From Candidatus Anammoxibacter sp. (lineage in GTDB: Bacteria > Planctomycetota > Brocadiia > Brocadiales > Anammoxibacteraceae), in NCBI GenBank assembly GCA_021777055.1, contig JAIQZO010000006.1:1-58377 (forward strand): 58,377 nt of DNA, read 5' to 3'. Below are positions 17,578 through 26,782 of this stretch, one piece after another; the stretch's first letter is position 1; each line of letters opens with the position of its first letter. A program made the position numbers and the translations under genes. The notes under the pieces are model-generated. The model ran no database searches and had not been told where the DNA came from. It worked only from the letters and a program-made list of their open reading frames with translations.

Positions 17578-19539
17578 ATGAAGAGTGTTTATAACGTATG
17601 TCCCAGGGATTGTTACGATACATGTTCTATTATCACAAATGTTGAAGACGGCAGGATTGTGAATATTGGAGGGAACCCTCAGCACCCTGTAACACAAGGA
17701 TTTTTGTGTGCAAAGGTAGGAAAGTATGCTAAGGATTTTATTTATTCCGATGAAAGAATAAAATATCCTATGAAACGAGTTGGTAAGAAGGGGGAAGCCC
17801 GGTTCAAAAGAATTTCCTGGGATGAAGCCTATGATATCATTTGTGATAAGATAAGGGATGTACAGGGAAATGACAGTTATCAGAAGATTCTTCAGCATGG
17901 TTATTTTGGACATATGGGGCTTTTAAATCGTCATTTTTCCCAGCGGTTCTTCAATGCAATAAACACATCAAATATTGTTCCTACTATTTGCTCCCTTGCC
18001 GGTAGGGTAGCTCTTAAATATGTATATGGTAATTTTACTGGCTTGGACCCAGAAGATATGCTAGATTCCAAACTGGTAATCTTTTGGGGGCTAAATAGTA
18101 TGTGGAGTAACGTTCACGGTTATTCCCTGGCTAAGAAAGCCGTTAAGAATGGGGCTAAATTTATTGTAATAGATCCCATTGAAACAGAGAGTGCAAAAAT
18201 TGGCAAGCATCTGAAGATAAATCCGTCAACAGATGGTGTATTAGCGCTTGGTATTGCAAATTATCTTATTTCCAACAATCTTTACGATAAAGAGTTTGTA
18301 GAAAATAATACATCTGGGTTTGATAAGTTCAAGGAAACTGCAGAGAAATATACGGTAAAATATGTTTCTGAAATAACTGGTCTGATAGAAGGGGATATTA
18401 TTGAATTAGCGAAGGATATGTCTCGCTTAAAACCAAACTTTTTACACCTTGGGTTTGGACTGCAGAAGCAGATGCAGGGAGGCGAAATTGTCAGAACGAT
18501 TGCTTTGCTTCCAGCTTTAACAGGGCAGTACCGTATTCACTATAGTAATAGTGACAGGGATATCGATTTGCCATATTTGCAGGGAAAACATCTTGCGACT
18601 AAACCGCAGAAGCTGTTTAACATGACTCAGCTTGGGAAAATAGTAACTAATGATGAGATCTCCATGCTGTTTGTTTACGGATCGAATCCGCTGAACACAT
18701 GCCCTAATCAAGGTCTTTTGGAAAAGGGATTTATGAGGGATGACTTTTTTATGGTAGTCCATGATCTGTTTATGAATGATACGGCTCGTTTTGCTGATAT
18801 AGTGCTTCCTTCAACCAGTTTTTTTGAGTCATTTGATGTTAATGTTTGTTACTATCATAATTATATGGCAATTAACAATAAGGCGATTGATAACGTTGGA
18901 GAGTCTAAATCAAATTATGAGGCTTACCACGGCTTAGCGCAAAGATTTGGATTAAAGGATGAATGGTTAAACGAATCAGAGGTTGATGCCCTTAAAACCG
19001 TAATGAATAAGAGCAACTTAATAGATTTTACACTAGATGAACTGATGGAAAAAGGCTTTATAAAGATGAAGGCTATGCCTGTGAATGATATAAAGACACC
19101 TTCAGGGAAGATAGAGTTTTATTCACAATTTGCAGAAAAAGATGGCATTAGCGCTCTTCCTGTTTATGAAGAGGACAAGAACGTGAAATATCCTCTTCGT
19201 CTTATTACAGGAAACCACAGGTTATCAACCCATTCTCAATTTCATAATATTATTAAAGACCGATTAACTCCTATCATTCAGATTAGTGAAACTGATGCAG
19301 TCAAAAGATCGATAAAGGATGGTGAGAAGGTACGACTTAGAAATGATCAAGGGGAAATGTTTATGAATGCCCGCATATCTACTAAAGTACCAGACGGTGT
19401 AGCTCTTGCATATGTTGGGCCATGGGCATCCCTCGCAGAAGGAAAGAGTATTAACTTTCTCACTACTGATTCAGTTCAAAGTTATGGAGGAAACTCTGCA
19501 TATAATTCTACATTTCTTGAAGTAGAAGCTGTTAATTAA
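17578..19539 (+). CDS. Cytoplasmic molybdopterin oxidoreductase (DMSO reductase family)
   Basis: A 653-residue catalytic subunit. I use the ATG giving MKSVYNVCPRD rather than a TTG three codons earlier. An N-terminal [4Fe-4S] site is formed by Cys8, Cys12, Cys16 and Cys44. Typical bis-MGD family segments follow: RISWDEAYDII, the TICSLAG region near residue 145, VIFWGLNSMWSNVHGY, VIDPIETESAK, SNPLNTCPNQ, and a C-terminal cofactor domain with RLITGNHRLSTHSQ. There is no twin-arginine signal, so it acts in the cytoplasm. The substrate is unclear; formate, polysulfide, thiosulfate or acetylene-hydratase-like chemistry are all used by relatives. Confidence 0.85.
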   Translation: MKSVYNVCPRDCYDTCSIITNVEDGRIVNIGGNPQHPVTQGFLCAKVGKYAKDFIYSDERIKYPMKRVGKKGEARFKRISWDEAYDIICDKIRDVQGNDSYQKILQHGYFGHMGLLNRHFSQRFFNAINTSNIVPTICSLAGRVALKYVYGNFTGLDPEDMLDSKLVIFWGLNSMWSNVHGYSLAKKAVKNGAKFIVIDPIETESAKIGKHLKINPSTDGVLALGIANYLISNNLYDKEFVENNTSGFDKFKETAEKYTVKYVSEITGLIEGDIIELAKDMSRLKPNFLHLGFGLQKQMQGGEIVRTIALLPALTGQYRIHYSNSDRDIDLPYLQGKHLATKPQKLFNMTQLGKIVTNDEISMLFVYGSNPLNTCPNQGLLEKGFMRDDFFMVVHDLFMNDTARFADIVLPSTSFFESFDVNVCYYHNYMAINNKAIDNVGESKSNYEAYHGLAQRFGLKDEWLNESEVDALKTVMNKSNLIDFTLDELMEKGFIKMKAMPVNDIKTPSGKIEFYSQFAEKDGISALPVYEEDKNVKYPLRLITGNHRLSTHSQFHNIIKDRLTPIIQISETDAVKRSIKDGEKVRLRNDQGEMFMNARISTKVPDGVALAYVGPWASLAEGKSINFLTTDSVQSYGGNSAYNSTFLEVEAVN

Positions 19540-20341
19540 GGGATTCTTTCTCTCTTAATTTCCTCACACAAACGAAGCGTTCTCATCTTTGTCCATGAGA
19601 TGATGACATTCGTTATCAATTATCATTTTAGAGTTAAGTTCTTGGTCAAAGACATAAAGTTATCTTTGGCCAAGAATTATAATAAGTATATATCTCTTGA
19701 TTTACATACTTCGCTTGTTTTTCTACAGTAAGCCAGACGGGCTGATTTATTAATGCCAATGGATTAGCTCTGGGAATGAAAACAAGATATCTTCTCCTCT
19801 CCAATTCTCCACGACTCAATTACGCCTGTTTTTCAAAAACTAAATCCTTGCAGGAATCAAATTTCTCTTTAATCATTGACAAGCCCTATGATAACCACTT
19901 TTAGTTTTTCATGTCTAAATGTTCTACGTATGTTGATTATAACTACATTTCATAACGCTGCGAAGCCGTAACCAAATGCGGAGTATTGGCTTAATTGACA
20001 TTGGTGGAAATGGAGAAATTAAAAAAAACTAAAGAGTCTACACTCCAATTCTCCAGAATCCTATTACTCCAGTTTGCTCAGAAACTTACTCCTTGGAGAA
20101 ATTAAACTTCGTTAGTTCAAACGGATTGTAACACTTCGTAACTTTACATTTCAGAACAAGGACAGATATTCCCTATACTCATCCTGTCCTCTATTGAGAT
20201 AATTACCTAGAAAGCTATGTTCTTAATATTAAAATCTTTATTTTATTTCTTTCAAATCTTCCATAATATTTATGCACTCAATCACTAGATTTTTCGCCAC
20301 TTTATTGTAAATGTTGTATCAATTACTGAAAGCCATTTTTT
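19540..20341. other. Non-coding spacer after the molybdo-enzyme gene
   Basis: About 800 bases without a plausible gene. It contains a strong hairpin at 19639-19676 (separate entry). The segment near 19800 (ctctccaattctcc...) is partly echoed near 20045 (cactccaattctcc...), suggesting an old duplication. It lies directly before a small gene remnant. Confidence 0.4.
19639..19676. terminator. Hairpin downstream of the molybdo-enzyme gene
   Basis: TTCTTGGTCAAAGA pairs with TCTTTGGCCAAGAA at 13 of 14 positions around a ten-base loop. It lies 100 bases after the stop codon. No T-run follows, so it may be an RNA-stabilising or regulatory hairpin instead of a simple intrinsic terminator. Confidence 0.45.
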
Positions 20342-20491
20342 CTAATTCGATAATGAGATATCCCCGCGTATTGTTCTTACGTTACATCCAAACAGAAATA
20401 CCAAATCTTCATTTGTAAACACTGTATGCCTCATTACTAACCTCTGATATTCTCTGATGCCACAATGCATCGCTACTATTTTGTATACCAC
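20342..20491 (-). pseudogene. Short remnant with a helix-turn-helix-like segment (DUF1670-like?)
   Basis: A GTG at 20491 has a strong GGAGGAGG box upstream on the minus strand and opens a 49-codon frame. Its C-terminal half reads TNEDLVFLFGCNVRTIRGDI, which looks like a winged-helix or helix-turn-helix segment such as those in DUF1670 transposon-related proteins. The frame stops soon after, and I find no continuation in other frames, so a truncated gene is more likely than a functional one. Family identification is tentative. Confidence 0.3.
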
Positions 20492-21105
20492 TAAATTTTC
20501 ACCTCCTCCAGCAGATGTTATTAATACTTATGTATAATTACAATCAGTTAGCTTTTTACCTGCGGTCCTTTTGCTGAGATCAATAGATTCTTCATTTGCA
20601 TGGGCTTTATGGTTTCAAATTCACAATGTTCGTTTAATAAAGAAAGCCCCTTTTACTTTTATGACGATTCGTACATATTCAAACCTTGAATAATTTCTAC
20701 CTTCAAAACAATGTCGGACAGTACGTTTTCGCATGTCTTGACATGAAGTTGTTGTATAGACTTTTCCTTTTGAGTTTCGTATTTATAATTAATTTGCATC
20801 CTTCCTTTTTAGTAGTTATTGGTTTATGCGTAAAATCAATTTTAAGAAAAAAATCAGTAATCTCTAATCTTTAGCCTTGAGAATCAAAGAGCATATTACT
20901 TGGGCACATACATTTGGTATTGTATTTGCTCTAATTTCTGTTTGACATATATATTAATCTGAAATTCCAGTATATTCTGCAATCGATTATTGCTGCGGTT
21001 TACGTGTTCTGTAACGTTGAGGAATCTCTAAATCTGGTGTAGCTTTTTTAATTTGTATGGGAATAATATCTTGACATCATCGTCAATATTAGCGATACTA
21101 CTAAA
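20492..21105. other. AT-rich spacer before the DNA methylase
   Basis: About 610 bases. A 62-codon plus-strand frame at 20686-20874 lacks a ribosome binding site and looks random. No repeats or RNA genes are evident. Confidence 0.35.
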
Positions 21106-21774
21106 ATGAATTATCCAGGAGGAAAAGGTAAAATATATCAAAAGTTAATAAATTTAATACCCCCGCATGATGTCTACATTGAAACACATTTAGGTGGTGG
21201 TGCTATTATGCGCAACAAAAGACTTGCGAAACGCAATATTGGTATAGATATACATCGTAGAGTAATAGATATGTGGAAAGAAACGAATCCAAGTAATGTG
21301 GAACTAATAGATATGGATGCGGTAAGTTTCTTAAAGACGCATAGTTTTACTGGAAAAGAATTTGTATATTGTGATCCACCGTATCTACGTAATACTAGAA
21401 GAAAGAGTAGCAAATTATACAAACATGAATATACAGAACATCAACATATAGCTCTTTTGGAAATTATAAAGTCACTGCCGTGTATGGTAATGATATCGGG
21501 ATATGAATCAATACTATATAAGGAGTATTTAAAGAGTTGGTATACACGTAGCTTCAGAGCATGTTGCCATCATGGAGTTGCAATAGAGTGGGTATGGATG
21601 AATTATCCAACGCCAATAGAATTGCATGAATATAGTTATCTTGGCAACAGTTTTCGGGAACGAGAAAGGATAAAAAGAAAAACCCATAGATGGAAAAGAA
21701 AACTTGAATCAATGCCAATTTTAGAAAAGCAGGCATTGCTTTCAGCCATGCATGAAGCCATTAATAAAAACTAA
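21106..21774 (+). CDS. Solo D12-class DNA N6-adenine methyltransferase
   Basis: A 222-residue Dam-like enzyme. The N-terminal SAM-binding part starts NYPGGKGK (2-9) and continues with ETHLGGGAI (26-34), and the catalytic motif DPPY is at residues 90-93, in the alpha-type order. Length is short, as in phage and plasmid orphan methylases. There is no restriction enzyme next to it, and it stands alone among more than 2.5 kb of non-coding repeat-rich sequence, with no visible ribosome binding site. This suggests acquisition by a mobile element. The recognition site cannot be predicted. Confidence 0.8.
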   Translation: MNYPGGKGKIYQKLINLIPPHDVYIETHLGGGAIMRNKRLAKRNIGIDIHRRVIDMWKETNPSNVELIDMDAVSFLKTHSFTGKEFVYCDPPYLRNTRRKSSKLYKHEYTEHQHIALLEIIKSLPCMVMISGYESILYKEYLKSWYTRSFRACCHHGVAIEWVWMNYPTPIELHEYSYLGNSFRERERIKRKTHRWKRKLESMPILEKQALLSAMHEAINKN

Positions 21775-23026
21775 GACATTGCATGTAGGCAGAAGAGTCC
21801 AATATTTGTGATAATAATTTAATGGTATAGGGATTTTCATTTTGTGCTGAATACGTTTTTTTTAGAGCAAAGATATCACAATTCTATTTGTTTTGAGTTA
21901 AAATGTAGTATGGATTGAGTGATAGCGAAGCCCATCAGAAATTCTATAGTCTTAATCCTAATCGCAGTGTGTGGTTTTAGATTAAGATTATAAATTTAAA
22001 GTTAGCTTAAAATAGAAAGATTTAAAGATATGCAAAATACCCCAACGGGGTTATACATGTTAGCCCAGGGCAGCGCCCTGGGCTAACAATAATCATAAAA
22101 TCGCACCCTGAATGGGTGCAACATATTTTCCAGATTCATAGCCAAGTATGTTACGCCCTTACAGGGCTATATTCTTTTGTGTTTTTGTCCCAGGGTGTTG
22201 CCCTGGGCTGGTATATCAGCCCATATCATGGTCAAATAAGGGTAATGTTCATAAGTTTAATTGTAGCGTTTGGACTAAGATTATGAGTACGATTAGGATT
22301 AAGATTTTAAATGCAAAAAGTTCGCCGTCGGCGCTAATTAAATCGTATTAGTTGTCCATTTTTATTAGTTTTACTGTAAAAGATTGTTAAATGTGTAAAA
22401 TATTAAATGTAAGGAGGGTATTACACTCCGATAGATTTTCAGTAGTTTGTTTTTCTGCATGAAATTTCCCTTACATAAAGTAATCAGTGGGTTTTTATGC
22501 GATTTTGTGATTAAAGTTAGCGATAGTTACTAATTTATAAAGAAATATAGAGGCTTGAACATTCTTGTTTACCCTTGACAATAGCTTCAATGCTCAAATT
22601 GTAATTTATTTTTTATACGTCACTTGCTCTTTGTCCAATCTGTGATGAACGTAATGCAGAAATCATTTACAGGTTACATTGCTTTCAAATAATATAAAAA
22701 AACTAGTTTTCTGGAAACTTTTTCTCATAATATTAAAAAATGTTATGTTTTTGGAAACTTTTTCCCTTTAGTTTTGGTCTAAATTAAAAATCTTTGTTAA
22801 GGAAGATTTTGCCTATTTAAATACTAAATTCTGATCACAAACATATCATTTTTGATGTTTTTTTGTGTCAAATGCAAACCTTGCAAAAAATTTTTCAGAA
22901 ATTGTGCATAAAATAACATTTTTGCCGAAAATATCTGTTATAACGCATATTTTTAACTTTAAACCTGTTTAAATTAAATAATTATTATACTGATAATCTA
23001 TTGCATATTTTTCGGAAGGTTATACG
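21775..23026. other. Repeat-bearing spacer between the methylase and the terpene synthase
   Basis: Contains the composite palindromic repeat listed at 21945-22350. Further right, the segment tggaaactttttc occurs twice (near 22711 and 22756) in an AT-rich stretch. I see no gene; the 67-codon frame at 22148-22351 is produced by the repeat itself. Confidence 0.5.
21945..22350. repeat. Composite dispersed repeat, copy A
   Basis: Copy A shares a core of about 140 bases (22100-22250) with copy B at 57745-57885, including the segment gaatgggtgcaacatatttt, a TTACGCCCTTACAGGGCTAT hairpin and the CCCTGGGCTGGTATATCAGCCC stretch. The core is flanked by TTAATCCTAATCG / GATTAGGATTAAG arms and ends in a CGCCGTCGGCGCTAATTAAAT segment. 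Copy A has an additional gcccagggcagcgccctgggc hairpin at about 22063-22083. The structure resembles REP or MITE-like elements moved by a transposase elsewhere. Confidence 0.75.
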
Positions 23027-24022
23027 ATGGTAGATGCCACACGATATGATTTAAGTAAAGATTTGTTTGAAAATCAAAAAAGTAAAAATAGAGAAGATCT
23101 GTTAGGAATGGATATTGATGAGAATATTGCTTCTGTTTCTCGTTGGACGGAAGATAATCCTGCAATTAGCTCTAAAAGGATTGATTCTCTTGTTTACTTT
23201 ACTGATAAATTGTCTCGTATCGATGGGGTAATATCTAATAAGACAAATTTCTTAAAACTATTATTTTGGTTTTTTGGTTTGGATGATGTATTTGATAATG
23301 GGAATGCAACAATCACAGACTTACAGTTTTTAGTCAAATCGTTTCAGAATAAAGATAATATTAAAAATATACAAGACCCTCATACCAGGGAAACCGCCAG
23401 CAATCTTGTACATATTTTTGAAGAGGTAATAGAAGAGATGAGCCTGCCAGATGAAGGTAAAGATTTGGTATACTATTGTCTAAGAAAGACCCTTCACGGA
23501 ATGTTATTAGAAGCTAAAAACAGTTTTGATGATTTTGATAAATATTTGCATTTTGGTAAATACACTAGTGGAATTCCTCTTTTATTTGCAACACAGTTTT
23601 TTACAGATGAGTTTTCATTAAAACATAAGAGTTCAATTATGCAACATCTTGAAACTGCAGGTGAGATAATCAGGATTTATAATGATATAAAGTCTTACAA
23701 TAGAGAAATAGGGGAAGGAAAGAATAATAGTATAGGTATTCTCACTGGTAACCATATGGAATTTAATGATGCTCTATGTATGTTAGATTTTTTAGCAAAC
23801 ATTAGACTCGATATCTTAAAAACAGCCGATGAGGATAATAGTTCCTTGAGTATGTATATAGATTTCTTACTAAAAATGATTGATGGGATTAAAACTTTTT
23901 ATCAATCATTTGACTTTCATGAATTTAAGATTGAAAGTTTATCTTCTGATAGTTTACCTTCTGAAAGTTTACCTTCTGATAGAACTGAGTGGTTAAATCA
24001 TAAAGTCTCTTTTGTACGTTAA
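23027..24022 (+). CDS. Class I terpene synthase (bacterial terpene cyclase)
   Basis: A 331-residue protein with both metal-binding motifs of bacterial class I terpene synthases: the aspartate-rich DDVFD at residues 86-90 (context FWFFGLDDVFD) and the NSE triad Asn219, Ser223, Glu227 in NDIKSYNRE. Their spacing of about 133 residues and the all-helical composition fit the family, which ionises prenyl diphosphates and cyclises them. A good GGAAGG box precedes the ATG. The C-terminus contains three degenerate SLPSD/SESLPSD units encoded by a 15-base tandem repeat. No prenyl transferase is adjacent. Product is unknown. Confidence 0.75.
   Translation: MVDATRYDLSKDLFENQKSKNREDLLGMDIDENIASVSRWTEDNPAISSKRIDSLVYFTDKLSRIDGVISNKTNFLKLLFWFFGLDDVFDNGNATITDLQFLVKSFQNKDNIKNIQDPHTRETASNLVHIFEEVIEEMSLPDEGKDLVYYCLRKTLHGMLLEAKNSFDDFDKYLHFGKYTSGIPLLFATQFFTDEFSLKHKSSIMQHLETAGEIIRIYNDIKSYNREIGEGKNNSIGILTGNHMEFNDALCMLDFLANIRLDILKTADEDNSSLSMYIDFLLKMIDGIKTFYQSFDFHEFKIESLSSDSLPSESLPSDRTEWLNHKVSFVR
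23936..23980 (+). repeat. 15-base tandem repeat in the terpene synthase C-terminus
   Basis: Three consecutive copies of a unit like AGTTTACCTTCTGAT, with one or two substitutions each, encode SLSSD, SLPSE, SLPSD. The repeat keeps the frame and falls near the C-terminus, after the catalytic core. Confidence 0.75.
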
Positions 24023-24025
24023 TTC

Positions 24026-25201
24026 CTAATGAGATCCCAACCGCTTAGTCTCCTTTCCTGATAGTAACGCAAAGGCATCTTTTAATATTCCCGGAATTAA
24101 TTTCCCATTAGGTGAATTTTTAAGACATTCCGCAAAATCGTATGAATCCAGATTTTCCGGTCTGTTTCCTGGAAACCAATGGTCAGCATTGCCCATTAAG
24201 TTAAATCTCATTCTGCTGTATTCAACCATATCATATGCTTGTGCAATATTCCATAGAAATAGAATAGTTGGTATGTTAATATTGCCTGGTGTTTCGTGCC
24301 ATTTGGGAAGGCCTTTGTGCCATGTTGAGGCCCATTTAAATCCAAGAGTTGATCTGAATTCTGCCATAAGTTTGGTGTTGATCTGCGGAATTAATTTATT
24401 ATGCTTGTCATAATATCCCAATGCATTAACATGCTCATCAAATGTTGCAGGCTCGGAGGCCCCAATCGTTAATGTATGTATTTCTGGTCTTGAGAGACAA
24501 AAGATGTCATTAAATACCATCGGCGAGAGTGGGTAGGTTAACTTTCGCAGTTTCTCTGACGGCTTATAAAGCATACCTCCTTTGTCATTTGGGCTTATGA
24601 TAAGAACCCCCATATCCTTTTCTTTTGCTTTAATAATGGCTGGCCAGTTATCCTGGAAAATATAAAACCAATGCAGATTGACATAATCAAATAGTCCAGA
24701 TCCAATAGTATCCATAATCACTTCAACGGGGGCATGTGTTGAGAATCCTATATTTCTTATCCTTCCTTCGCTTTTAAGTTTTAAGGCGGTATCCATACAT
24801 CCGTTTTTTCTTAATGCTAGGTCAAGGAGCTCATGATTATTTATTCCATGAAGTGAAAACATGTCCAGGTAGTCAACTTGAAGAAGTGACATGCTTTCAT
24901 TAAACATTTTCATGAACAGTGAAGTATCTTCCCTCAATGGTACTTTAGACTGCAGAATAAATGAGTCTCTGTCCACGTTTTTGAGAATTTGCCCCAGCTC
25001 TTTTTCACCTGTTCCATAACCATTTGCCGTATCAAAGTGATTGATTCCCTGCTTAAGGCTGTGCATTACTATGTCCTCTACTCTTTTTAAACTCTCGGTA
25101 GTTGGTTTATCTGTTTTCTTCCATGAGTGCTGATATCTCATTCCACCGCATGTGAAAACGGGCATTTGAAGATTTGTCCTGCCAAAACGACGATACAACA
25201 T
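24026..25201 (-). CDS. Aldo/keto reductase
   Basis: A 391-residue AKR-family oxidoreductase. The active-site tetrad is visible: Asp in HFDTANGYG, Tyr in the same segment, Lys in ILQSKVP and His in MFSLHGIN. The N-terminal RRFGRTNLQMPVFTCGGMR is typical. A C-terminal extension of about 100 residues lacks the Cys-rich ferredoxin region seen in some relatives. It is convergent with the terpene synthase, the two stop codons being only a few bases apart; a role in modifying the terpene is conceivable but the genes are not in one operon. Confidence 0.85.
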   Translation of the reverse strand: MLYRRFGRTNLQMPVFTCGGMRYQHSWKKTDKPTTESLKRVEDIVMHSLKQGINHFDTANGYGTGEKELGQILKNVDRDSFILQSKVPLREDTSLFMKMFNESMSLLQVDYLDMFSLHGINNHELLDLALRKNGCMDTALKLKSEGRIRNIGFSTHAPVEVIMDTIGSGLFDYVNLHWFYIFQDNWPAIIKAKEKDMGVLIISPNDKGGMLYKPSEKLRKLTYPLSPMVFNDIFCLSRPEIHTLTIGASEPATFDEHVNALGYYDKHNKLIPQINTKLMAEFRSTLGFKWASTWHKGLPKWHETPGNINIPTILFLWNIAQAYDMVEYSRMRFNLMGNADHWFPGNRPENLDSYDFAECLKNSPNGKLIPGILKDAFALLSGKETKRLGSH

Positions 25202-25399
25202 AAAAACGCTCCTTTAAGGGATGAAAAAGAATAACCTTTAGATTCTCGTATGTAGATTTAGCATTGAGTGACTCTTTTTATTTCTAGTAAGATATTAATT
25301 ATTGTTAATATGCTTGTTCTAACATTTGGTGATGATGCCAGAATGATAAAGTGTTATACCGCTCTAGTTTAGAGTTGTTCAATGTGGGCTAGATATACG

Positions 25400-26782
25400 C
25401 TAATGTAAAATCATATCAATCCGTTTCCATTTTTCTTTCCGAAATCGGTACAGATAGAACATCCCTATTATAAACAAATAAAATGCATACCACCACCATC
25501 CGTATGTTAATGGTAACTGCCATACTTTCAATATCAGGAATTCACCTGGAATAAGTAGTGATGCTGCTAATATTGCAGCAACTACCATCTTATGTTTTGT
25601 GTCACCTGCTCCGGCTAATGCAGATCCGAATATTATGTGAAACGAGTCTGCAATAAGAAAAAATGGTAAAACTTGAAATATAGGAAGTGCATGGGCTGTT
25701 ATCAGAGAAAATGCGTTGAGGTCGGCGCCCTTAAATAGATTTATAAAGATTGATGGAAGGAACCAGAACAAGCAACCTATAAGAACCCCATAAATCAATG
25801 TAATTATCATGGAATTATTAGTAACCGTAATTGCAATATGTTTTTTGCCATTGCCTATATACTGACCAGATAGTATTGATGTTGCTATGCCTAGGCCGAC
25901 CATAGGCATAAACGCCAACATGTCAACAAACATGGCGATATTGTTAGCTGCAAGAGCGCTTTTTCCATAGGCACCTAAAAAAAATAAAAAAACGGTGAAT
26001 CCTGCAATATCAATGAAGAAATGGACCCCTTCCGGTATTCCAAAATTGATTAATTTGAAGAATATCTTTTTGTCAAACCTCCACAATTTATGCAATCTCA
26101 GTTTCAGGCGATTCTTTTTCCTGAAAATAACATAGGAAAATATTGCGGCAAATATGGCATGTGAAATAAACGTAGCTATACCGGCTCCTGCAATTCCCAG
26201 TGGTGGGATGCCAAGTTTGCCAAAGATTAATATGTAATCAAGGATGACATTAATAATGGTACTGAGAAAAGTGATGTACATTACAATCTTCGTATTTCCC
26301 ATTCCGCTATAAAAAGAGGAGAACACCGATCCAAGAACATGTAATCCCCCACCATACATTAAAATATCAAAATATAATTTCTCCAATATTGATATTTGTT
26401 CTCCGTGTCTGGAACTATCAATAAAGATATGCCCCACTGGGATAAGTGCAACTATAATAACTGTTGAGATAAGGCTAAAGTAAATGCCTTGCCAGAGTGT
26501 TTTTGTGATTAAAGAACTCTTGCCTGCACCAAAATATTGGGCAACAAGTGTACTGACGTACATTCCGGTTTTATAAAAAAAACATATAAAGGCAAAGCTT
26601 AGAATAGACGCCGGTCCACTTGCCGCTATACATTCAGGGCTATACCAGGAAAGAAACATCCTGTCTGTAAATGTTAAGGCTGTATGGGTTGAATGTGATA
26701 TAATTAGTGGAAACGCCACCATTAGTATCTCTCTTATACCACCATAATGACCGTTATTTATTTGCGGTTTACTTATTTTCAC
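25400..26782 (-). CDS. MATE-family multidrug/sodium antiporter
   Basis: A 460-residue integral membrane protein with about twelve hydrophobic segments and the two-fold repeat of MATE transporters; segments such as GIAGAGIATFISH and FGSALAGAGDTKHKM are characteristic. The N-terminal REILMVAFPLIISHS is the usual first helix. Its start overlaps the end of the NUDIX-PAP2 gene by 14 bases, so the two are translationally coupled. The substrate is unknown. Confidence 0.9.
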   Translation of the reverse strand: MKISKPQINNGHYGGIREILMVAFPLIISHSTHTALTFTDRMFLSWYSPECIAASGPASILSFAFICFFYKTGMYVSTLVAQYFGAGKSSLITKTLWQGIYFSLISTVIIVALIPVGHIFIDSSRHGEQISILEKLYFDILMYGGGLHVLGSVFSSFYSGMGNTKIVMYITFLSTIINVILDYILIFGKLGIPPLGIAGAGIATFISHAIFAAIFSYVIFRKKNRLKLRLHKLWRFDKKIFFKLINFGIPEGVHFFIDIAGFTVFLFFLGAYGKSALAANNIAMFVDMLAFMPMVGLGIATSILSGQYIGNGKKHIAITVTNNSMIITLIYGVLIGCLFWFLPSIFINLFKGADLNAFSLITAHALPIFQVLPFFLIADSFHIIFGSALAGAGDTKHKMVVAAILAASLLIPGEFLILKVWQLPLTYGWWWYAFYLFIIGMFYLYRFRKEKWKRIDMILH

